From Magnetominusculus dajiuhuensis (GTDB taxonomy: Bacteria; Nitrospirota; Thermodesulfovibrionia; Thermodesulfovibrionales; Magnetobacteriaceae), in contig NZ_JBJUSG010000054.1 of assembly GCF_046044395.1 (NCBI RefSeq), forward strand, positions 1 to 21,486: a stretch of DNA of 21,486 nucleotides, in the 5' to 3' direction. A program made the position numbers and the translations under genes. Shown one piece after another: positions 15,431 through 21,486 of this stretch; position 1 is the stretch's first letter, and each line of letters starts with the position of its first letter. The notes under the pieces were generated by a model. The model had not been told where the DNA came from, did no database searches, and saw only the letters and a list, made by a program, of their open reading frames with translations.

Positions 15431-15745
15431 TTACTTATATAGTACATTTCTTCGTTTAAACTCTACCAATATATCTTTTATTCCTATTAATGTTATTATT
15501 ATCGAAATTTTAAAACATGTACTCACCACGGCAGCCATTTCTGAGTTCACACCTTTTAGCCCTCTTAGTAAAAATGCCCAACCGTTTAAGTTTCTTTTTA
15601 TATGGCCAAATGGCAATTCCACTTTTTCTTTCCGTTTCTTATAGGTCTCCTGACCCTCTGGCGCCATGTATGTTGTTTCCACTTCCTCCCTGACATTCTC
15701 ATGTTTTAACCTTATTATTGCCCTGCCGTTTTTAGGTTCAAGGGT
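15431..15745 (-). pseudogene. IS1182-type transposase C-terminal remnant
   Basis: About 104 codons encode the end of a DDE transposase: ...NGRAIIRLKHENV, then APEGQETYKKRKEKVELPFG, then HIKRNLNGWAFLLRGLKGVN. The R-K-x-K-V-E-x-P-F-G-x-I-K-R and FLLRGL motifs match the C-terminal part of IS1182-family transposases. The catalytic glutamate region survives, but the N-terminal two-thirds with the DD residues is missing. The frame is closed by TAA at 15746-15748 on its 5' side, and the only start is an internal GTG at 15682, so it is dead. No clear terminal inverted repeats were found. It marks past insertion between fba and the sulfatase locus. Confidence 0.75.
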
Positions 15746-15991
15746 TTATATCCTAATACCGGAATGAAACCGGAACGAGTTGTTTTTCCACCATTCCTGC
15801 CTGCTGCTCTCATCGTCCAATACTTCATGGGTGTAGTGTAGCACAACTCCTGCGGCAATTTCCTCTCTGCCCATAAAGGTTAGCCGCCACCGCCTGAACA
15901 GCAGATACTTTTGGATGATGAGGCGGATAGTGCCGTGCATAATGGGCCGGTATTTCCGATACCAATACATTATATTAAACCATTTCTCCAT
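15746..15991 (-). pseudogene. Unrecognised broken frame beside the transposase remnant
   Basis: An 81-codon frame begins MEKWFNIMYWYRKY and ends SGIRI, then TAA. It shares its reading frame with the transposase tail, separated only by that stop, and the same frame continues upstream through a TGA and a TAG to about 16080. The product is rich in aromatic and basic residues and I do not recognise it; it does not resemble the missing part of the IS1182 transposase to me. There is no ribosome binding site before the ATG. It may be a decayed gene joined to the IS remnant or a chance frame. The 100 bases from 15992 to 16091 hold nothing else except a GCTTTT/AAAAGC hairpin near 16012-16027. Confidence 0.3.
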
Positions 15992-16091
15992 TAGGTCTAT
16001 CCGCTTTTGGGCAAAAGCCCCTCAATACCTGACATCTGCCTTCCCCTACTGCATCATTGCAATACCTGCCCCCTGCTGTGTGTGCATGATA

Positions 16092-17279
16092 TCATTTTCC
16101 TTGCTCCCTATCCTTGAGGAATGCCATGATATTTGCCGGTGGACGCCGTAGTATAATCTGGTGCGCCATGTATTTCATATAGGGGTCTATCTGGTGAAAG
16201 AAGCTCTTGTAGCCGACGCAGAGCCAGTTCAGGCCGTCCTCCCCATCCGGCGTCCTGATGAGGCGATTCTTGGGGCATTCTCCGTTACATGCAAATCTCA
16301 CGTCACACTGCCGACAATAGGATGGCAGAGTATCTCGTTTGGCGTTGCCAAACACAATCTGAGACGAGGTCACTGCAAGTTTTGCCATAGGGGTTTCCAT
16401 GATGTTGCCGAGGTGATGTCCGACATCGACAAAGTGGTCGCACGCATACAAGTCCCCGTTATGCTCCATAGCCAGTGCCGCTCCGCACGTATTGCGGAAA
16501 AAACACAGGCTCTGCGGCAATGACAACCACGACTCCAGCGCCGTGTCGAACATCTGGACATAGATACGCGCAACATCCATCCGCACCCAGCGCTCGAATA
16601 TCGTTCCAAGAAACTCTCCCCATGCAAGCCCCCCGACACTCTCATGGGAGATTTGGCCATCCTTGTGTTCAACCAGGGGAATAAATTGCAGGAACGTGCT
16701 ACCGATGGATTTCAGGAATTCGTAGACCTCAATCGGGTACAGGGCGTTGCGTCGGTGCACAACCGTGAGTGTATTGAAGCGTACGCCGTGTTTTACGAGC
16801 CGCTCAAGTCCGCGCATCACGTGCCCAAAGGAGGGATTTCCACCCTTGTCAACGCGACAGGAATCATGCAAATGTTCGGGACCGTCAATGGAAATCCCAA
16901 CAAGGAAATCGTGTTCCTTCAAGAACGCGCACCACTCATCATCAAGCAACAAGCCATTGGTCTGCAGGGTATTTTCAATGCACCGCCCCGCCCCATACTT
17001 CTGCTGTATTGCGATGGCCTGGCGGTAAAAGTCCATACCCGGTAACGTCGGCTCGCCCCCCTGCCACGCAAACGTTACCCCATTGTGTGAGCTGTTTGCT
17101 TCCATGTACTGGCGGATGTAGGAATCAAGAACTTCCACTGGCATTCTCCAGTCGGTTGTGGCTGGATACAATTGAGCCTTATCAACATAGAAGCAATACC
17201 TGCAACCAAGATTGCATATAGGCCCAACAGGTTTGGCCATTATCTGGAAGCGCACTGCCTCACCTGAATGCCCGGTCAT
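16092..17279 (-). CDS. Anaerobic sulfatase-maturating enzyme (radical SAM)
   Basis: anSME oxidises the active-site Cys or Ser of sulfatases to formylglycine without oxygen, using S-adenosylmethionine. The 395-residue protein has the radical SAM cluster C22-x3-C26-x2-C29 (ICNLGCRYCFYVDK), the GGEPTL motif that binds SAM, and a C-terminal SPASM-type region with many cysteines: YACDHF (D281 is the probable catalytic base), SYCRQCDVRFACNGECPKNR and WLCVGY. Length and layout match anSME/AslB. The first ATG is used because an in-frame TAG lies just upstream. It starts 68 nt after the stop of a Cys-type sulfatase on the same strand, its obvious substrate. Maturation happens in the cytoplasm before export. 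Confidence 0.93.
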   Translation of the reverse strand: MTGHSGEAVRFQIMAKPVGPICNLGCRYCFYVDKAQLYPATTDWRMPVEVLDSYIRQYMEANSSHNGVTFAWQGGEPTLPGMDFYRQAIAIQQKYGAGRCIENTLQTNGLLLDDEWCAFLKEHDFLVGISIDGPEHLHDSCRVDKGGNPSFGHVMRGLERLVKHGVRFNTLTVVHRRNALYPIEVYEFLKSIGSTFLQFIPLVEHKDGQISHESVGGLAWGEFLGTIFERWVRMDVARIYVQMFDTALESWLSLPQSLCFFRNTCGAALAMEHNGDLYACDHFVDVGHHLGNIMETPMAKLAVTSSQIVFGNAKRDTLPSYCRQCDVRFACNGECPKNRLIRTPDGEDGLNWLCVGYKSFFHQIDPYMKYMAHQIILRRPPANIMAFLKDREQGK

Positions 17280-17347
17280 ACGAGCCTAATTTCAACTCCA
17301 GCGAAGCAGCGCTAACAACATGCGAGTTGGATAATATCGCCAACCAT

Positions 17348-19222
17348 TCACCCGTCAAGGCCAAGACCAAAGTTTGATTTAAGATCCGACGCCAGCGTGT
17401 CAAGAACACTAACATATTGCAAGTAGGCCTGCTCCGCCTGAGCCTGCGCCGTTTGTAAAGAGGCTGGAAGCGGTCTGCGAATCTCGTTTGGAAGTAGTTC
17501 TGAAAAAAGGGCGTAGAGCATAAATGCCGCTCTTGGGTCGTTTGGCTGGTTGTCGAGTTCCAGGGCGCCGCCCGTGGTGGCGTGATCATAGAATTCCGCT
17601 TCACCCCCCAAGAGCATCGGGGTGGTCGTTTGGGGATACCAGAAGTTATAGACACCCAACTTTAATTGATCCTGCATAACACCGATGATGTGAGTGGGGG
17701 ACAGGTTGAAGTTCATTATCGGTTTAACATACTCGTCGGTCGTAAAGCACGCGTAAGTTCGACCAGACGCCGTTGCGGATCGCACCACAGAGAGGAGGTC
17801 GTGGCGTGTCCCGTAGAGCGTCTGCAGGTCACCGGTCATCCATGAATTGCTGCCGCCATGTCCCAGGTCAACCAGTAGCCGCAAGACATCAACGTTTGAG
17901 GTGAGCTGCGAGCGCATAGTGTTGACATCACCTGCAAATTGACCGGTGTAATCGCGCACTATAAATGGAATATGAAGGGTTTCCTCATACACGGTGCCTA
18001 CCTTGTTCTGTGCGAAGCCATGCGCGCCGCCGTAGTCGCCGTGGTCGCTGAGGAAAACCACAACGGTATTGTTGAGGACATTTTGCGGAAGGGCGCCTAA
18101 AACGCGCCCTATCTGAGTATCCACGTTGGTGATGAGGTCTGAATAAAGGTCTTGGCCGCGCTGCCAGTAGCTGAAGGGAGCCACCCCCTTCTTCACTTTG
18201 CCGAGAGCTATTGGAGAGTCTGCCAGTTTAAAGGTGGTGTCAGAAGGGTCGAAGGAGATGCCACTGAAAATAGCCTGGCTGCACTCGTTAAACATGTGCT
18301 GGGCCTTGGGCTTGTTTGCAATCAATTGGCTCAGTGGCTCCCAGTTTTCTGGTAACACGGGGAACCCTTTAGGGGTTGGGTTTGACTCCTGCAGTATGGA
18401 GGAATTGTAAGAGATAAGTGGTGTGGCACCGGCCGCTGAAAAGAGATTGTTGTACGTATTTGGTTCCGTGCCACCCCAGAAAAACTCGTAATCGTGGGGG
18501 TTGACAAACTCCACGGTCGCACACCAACGGGGACTGTTCGGCGTGAGACCCGAAAGGTAACTGATTGCGGAATTGGCGATATCCTGGTCGCTTATGATGG
18601 TGCCGTCGCCGCCATTACCCTGACCCTGCTGTCCAGGCGCATCAGGACAGACATATGTTGTAAATCCGTACTGTTCGAGATAATCCGTTACGCCTGCCTG
18701 GCACTCCGAGGCGGTCAGGGGATAGTCAATGCTGCAGTGAAACTTACCGAAGTGAGGCGTCTGATATCCCGCCTGACGCAGCAACGTACCATAGGTCGGG
18801 AAGGCCGGGTTGAGGCTTGGCGATGGGTTCCCACCATTACCATGTCCCGTGAGCGTGGTCAGTACCCAGTTTTGTTGTGCATAGAGTCCGGTCAATGTGG
18901 AGCAGCGTGAGGGCGTACAAGCGGCGGCTGCGATGTGATGGTTTGCGAACTTTACGCCACCTGTCCAGAGATATTTATAGAGATTGGGCATGAAGCGTGC
19001 CATGTATTGGTCAGCCGTTGTGATTCCAGCGGGAAAGTTGACGGGAAATCTAAGTTGATCTACTGTAATCACCAGAATGTTGGGTGGGGTATTCCCACTG
19101 GTTGCAGAGATATTTGTGGATGCTTCCGCTTCTTTCCCACTGTCCGTAAGGACAGACGACCCTAAGAGCGCCCCCCCAGCGATAGCGCCCGCTGTCAGAC
19201 CAAGAAAATCTCGTCTTTTCAT
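17348..19222 (-). CDS. Tat-exported Cys-type sulfatase
   Basis: Sulfatase of the arylsulfatase superfamily, hydrolysing an unknown sulfate ester outside the cytoplasm. The 624-residue protein starts with a twin-arginine signal (MKRRDFLGLT followed by a hydrophobic AGAIAGGALLGSSVL stretch). The core begins with NILVITVDQLR (D55 metal ligand, with Q56). The formylglycine motif is C102-T-P-S-R106, the cysteine type, and a second metal site is S-D393-H394-G-D. AGGAG (19236-19232) precedes the ATG by about 9 nt. The Tat route suits a protein that must be modified and folded before export. It is followed by its maturase anSME. Substrate cannot be told from sequence; the family also contains phosphonate hydrolases, but the CTPSR motif favours sulfatase. 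Confidence 0.92.
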   Translation of the reverse strand: MKRRDFLGLTAGAIAGGALLGSSVLTDSGKEAEASTNISATSGNTPPNILVITVDQLRFPVNFPAGITTADQYMARFMPNLYKYLWTGGVKFANHHIAAAACTPSRCSTLTGLYAQQNWVLTTLTGHGNGGNPSPSLNPAFPTYGTLLRQAGYQTPHFGKFHCSIDYPLTASECQAGVTDYLEQYGFTTYVCPDAPGQQGQGNGGDGTIISDQDIANSAISYLSGLTPNSPRWCATVEFVNPHDYEFFWGGTEPNTYNNLFSAAGATPLISYNSSILQESNPTPKGFPVLPENWEPLSQLIANKPKAQHMFNECSQAIFSGISFDPSDTTFKLADSPIALGKVKKGVAPFSYWQRGQDLYSDLITNVDTQIGRVLGALPQNVLNNTVVVFLSDHGDYGGAHGFAQNKVGTVYEETLHIPFIVRDYTGQFAGDVNTMRSQLTSNVDVLRLLVDLGHGGSNSWMTGDLQTLYGTRHDLLSVVRSATASGRTYACFTTDEYVKPIMNFNLSPTHIIGVMQDQLKLGVYNFWYPQTTTPMLLGGEAEFYDHATTGGALELDNQPNDPRAAFMLYALFSELLPNEIRRPLPASLQTAQAQAEQAYLQYVSVLDTLASDLKSNFGLGLDG

Positions 19223-19339
19223 TTTTGATAACTCCTACTATTTAATCGTCAACAATTACAATCACAGCCGCAAGGCAGCTCTGTTCAGCACCCCAGAATT
19301 CATGTCATATTTCATCCACAGTTCCAGAGTCACAGACGT
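19223..19339. other. Intergenic gap between cyclase and sulfatase genes
   Basis: This 117-bp gap holds the sulfatase Shine-Dalgarno at 19232-19236 and no clear terminator. A TTGACG is present on the - strand near 19246-19251 but has no -10 box at a proper distance. Whether the sulfatase has its own promoter or is read from the cyclase gene is unclear. Confidence 0.4.
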
Positions 19340-21486
19340 TTAATCTTTCGATGTTTGGGCAGTAACAACCCTGTCCCTGCCCTCGTGCTTTGCCTGATAT
19401 AGCGCCTCGTCAGCAGCTTTTAACAGATGCTGAGGGTTAGTTCCATGTATGGGTGAGACTGCAACGCCTACCGATAAGGTTATTGCGCTTAGGGTCTGAC
19501 TCCCGATATTTATCTTCACGTGCTTAAACCCATCGCACAACATAGTTGCCCGCCCTACGGTTATATCTAAAGTGGCTTCAGGTAAAATCAGGGTAAACTC
19601 CTCGCCTCCATACCGGCAGGCTACGTCGCAATCTCTGATGTTATGCTTGAGAAATATACCTAATTCCCTTAGCACACAGTCGCCGGCCTCGTGGCCATAT
19701 GTATCGTTAAAGCGTTTGAAGTGGTCAACATCTATCATAATTATCCCTATAGGGGTTTTCTTGCGAAGGCTGCGCTGGTTTTCTCTTTCAAGATACTCCT
19801 GCATGTATCTCCGGTTGTAAAGCCCTGTTAATGGGTCGCGCGATGAGAGATTGCTCAGCGTTTCCCGAAGTTTTAAGTTTGAAATTGCAAGTGCCGCATT
19901 TTCAGAGAGTTTTAACGCCAGCCGCTCTTTCTCTTTTATTAAATCAGAGTCTCCGGCAAGTGCGCCAAGCATTAAATGACACATTCCCAGCGTTTCGCCC
20001 TGAGCTGTCATCGGCACACATATGTAGGATTCAATGGAATCAATTACGTGGCGGCAGCGGGGGACATCCTCATGTGCCGTTATTATGTGGGAGCGCCCAC
20101 GCCTGAGTGCCCAGCAGTCATCTTTCGTAAACACCTGCTCGCTGGACTGTACTCTGCCCCATGTGGATATTGATTCGATGATATCTCTTGATGAGTTGAA
20201 GACATAAATACCGCCGGATTCAAACTGAAACAATCGTGAGGCCGCATGTGCTATTACCTCACATGCCTCAGATATAGTGTTACAGGCCTGCAGGAGGTCG
20301 CTCATATGGCTAAATATCTGATTTTCATGGTTGTGAATGGCAAGTTCCCGTGACCATTGCTCAAGTTTGGCATTCTTAGCCTCCAGTTCCTTGCCATAGA
20401 CTTCTGATTTGTCCCTGTAGTTCCGCAAATCGTCTACCATTTTATTAAAGGATTCAGCCATTTTTCCTATTTCGTCGTGTGATTTTACGTCTACTTTTAT
20501 GTCAAGATTGCCAGCTCCGACTTCCCTTGCCGCACTGCTTAGCCTGATTATCGGCTTTGAGACCGTTCTCGCAAAAATATATATGGCTGCCAGGGCAAAA
20601 AAACTCATTATAACGAAAGAAAGTATCTTTTTATCTCTCAATTTCACAAACGGGCCAAAGGCCAGCTTAGCAGGTACGTCCACTATTATTGACCAGCCGT
20701 TGCCAGTAAAATCCTGATAGCCGCGCTCGACCGAAAAGGCAAGTATCTCCTCGTCACCGGATTTATGCAAGTGGCGTATACTTCCTGTTTTATCTCCCGC
20801 TATTATTAACTTGCTTACAAACTCCCAGTCATCTGAGATTGTCTTTAGAATATTGCCCTTGTTATGATTGGAATAAAGTATCAGGCCGTTCTTATCTACC
20901 AGAACTACTTTCGTATCGCTGACCTTGTCCTTACTGGCTAAGCCTGAGACATTATTCACTATATCATATATCGCATTCATAGATATTTCTGACTTGACGA
21001 CCCCAACCGGCTTGCCATGTTCATTCTTTACAATTGCTGCAACACAATAAACATAGCCTTTCAATAGTGAGGACTCATATATTTCCGCAGTAAATGCGCT
21101 GCCAGTTTCAACTTTTGGCCAATATTCGTTCAATGGATGCTGCTGTCCTATGTCCTTGCCTGACGTGTCGGCAATACGCACTCTATCCATATTGAAAAAC
21201 GAAAGTGACACATACGTCTTGTCGTGGTTCAAATAATGATTTAATCTTTGTGTTATTGCCTGAGGCGTTGAGTCCTGCGAAGCAATTACGGGGTCATACG
21301 CTAGCTGCTTTATATCGGTGTATTTTTCAAAGAGCATTCTGTCTATTTTATCAATTGTGTGATATGCCTGTGTTTCCATGTTGTTTTTTACTTGTTCTTC
21401 AACCATACTCTTTTCAGACATGTGGACAAAGTACAGCAATTCTCGGTGAAGGTAAAATGATAGTGAGAATGCGTGTTTACAGAGAA
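19340..21486 (-). CDS. Membrane diguanylate cyclase (Cache-HAMP-GAF-GGDEF), 5' partial
   Basis: Makes the second messenger cyclic di-GMP at the inner membrane. The frame is open to the right edge, so the N-terminus, probably with the first transmembrane helix, is missing; the TTG at 21439 is only an internal codon. Of 714 visible residues, about 20-280 form a Cache-like periplasmic sensor, 287-306 a membrane helix, 306-360 a HAMP domain, then a coiled stretch, a GAF domain (about 395-545) and the GGDEF domain (about 550-710). The active site is G626-G-E-E-F630 and the inhibitory site is R617-D-C-D620, five residues upstream, so catalysis and product feedback look intact. It reads toward the sulfatase 117 nt downstream, which has its own strong binding site. 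Confidence 0.92.
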   Translation of the reverse strand, partial: LCKHAFSLSFYLHRELLYFVHMSEKSMVEEQVKNNMETQAYHTIDKIDRMLFEKYTDIKQLAYDPVIASQDSTPQAITQRLNHYLNHDKTYVSLSFFNMDRVRIADTSGKDIGQQHPLNEYWPKVETGSAFTAEIYESSLLKGYVYCVAAIVKNEHGKPVGVVKSEISMNAIYDIVNNVSGLASKDKVSDTKVVLVDKNGLILYSNHNKGNILKTISDDWEFVSKLIIAGDKTGSIRHLHKSGDEEILAFSVERGYQDFTGNGWSIIVDVPAKLAFGPFVKLRDKKILSFVIMSFFALAAIYIFARTVSKPIIRLSSAAREVGAGNLDIKVDVKSHDEIGKMAESFNKMVDDLRNYRDKSEVYGKELEAKNAKLEQWSRELAIHNHENQIFSHMSDLLQACNTISEACEVIAHAASRLFQFESGGIYVFNSSRDIIESISTWGRVQSSEQVFTKDDCWALRRGRSHIITAHEDVPRCRHVIDSIESYICVPMTAQGETLGMCHLMLGALAGDSDLIKEKERLALKLSENAALAISNLKLRETLSNLSSRDPLTGLYNRRYMQEYLERENQRSLRKKTPIGIIMIDVDHFKRFNDTYGHEAGDCVLRELGIFLKHNIRDCDVACRYGGEEFTLILPEATLDITVGRATMLCDGFKHVKINIGSQTLSAITLSVGVAVSPIHGTNPQHLLKAADEALYQAKHEGRDRVVTAQTSKD

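Noticed and set aside
16012..16040. Possible programmed frameshift at CCCAAAAG joining a 12-codon frame to the unknown frame
   Set aside because: The bases do not form a proper slippery heptamer in phase, and other stops already break the frame.
16161..17045. Several + strand open frames of 90-133 codons inside the anSME gene
   Set aside because: They are antisense shadows of a well-conserved radical SAM coding sequence and encode nothing recognisable.
21437..21439. TTG as the true start of the diguanylate cyclase
   Set aside because: The frame stays open through to the window edge, there is no binding site, and the family needs a further N-terminal membrane helix.

Overview
The window looks like chromosome from a diderm (Gram-negative) bacterium. 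It carries Kdo synthesis genes (kdsB, kdsD), an LptE lipoprotein and a Tat-dependent sulfatase whose partner is an anaerobic, oxygen-sensitive radical SAM maturase. The mixed base composition and gene order fit an anaerobe or microaerophile such as a Nitrospirota or deltaproteobacterial-type lineage. That placement is an inference from gene content only; no rRNA or tRNA gene was found to fix it.

Positions 1-14100 hold housekeeping genes, all on the + strand. First comes a small DUF2283 gene with its own promoter. Next is leuS, then after a repeat-bearing gap lptE-holA, a conserved trio also known from E. coli, followed 11 nt later by a divergent ABC1/UbiB-like kinase. After a promoter at about 6362-6390 comes a two-component pair: a REC-TPR response regulator and a sensorless histidine kinase. 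Then follows a very tight five-gene run, parA-parB-kdsB-pyrG-kdsD, with overlaps or gaps of 0-1 nt. Three neighbours in that run share CTP: ParB binds it, KdsB consumes it and PyrG makes it.

Positions 14100-21486 lie on the - strand. A strong hairpin separates kdsD from the convergent class II aldolase gene fba, which has a near-consensus promoter. Upstream of fba the region becomes AT-rich and accessory-like: a decayed IS1182-type transposase tail, an unrecognised broken frame, then a formylglycine-type sulfatase with its anaerobic maturase (anSME). Last is a membrane diguanylate cyclase whose 5' end runs off the right edge.

No CRISPR array, tRNA, rRNA or intact mobile element was seen. I did not find a clear new defence or mobile system. 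The items most worth a second look are the CTP-linked par-kds-pyrG run, the atypical UbiB-like kinase, the orphan two-component pair beside parAB, and the possible mutually exclusive hairpins at the pyrG/kdsD junction.
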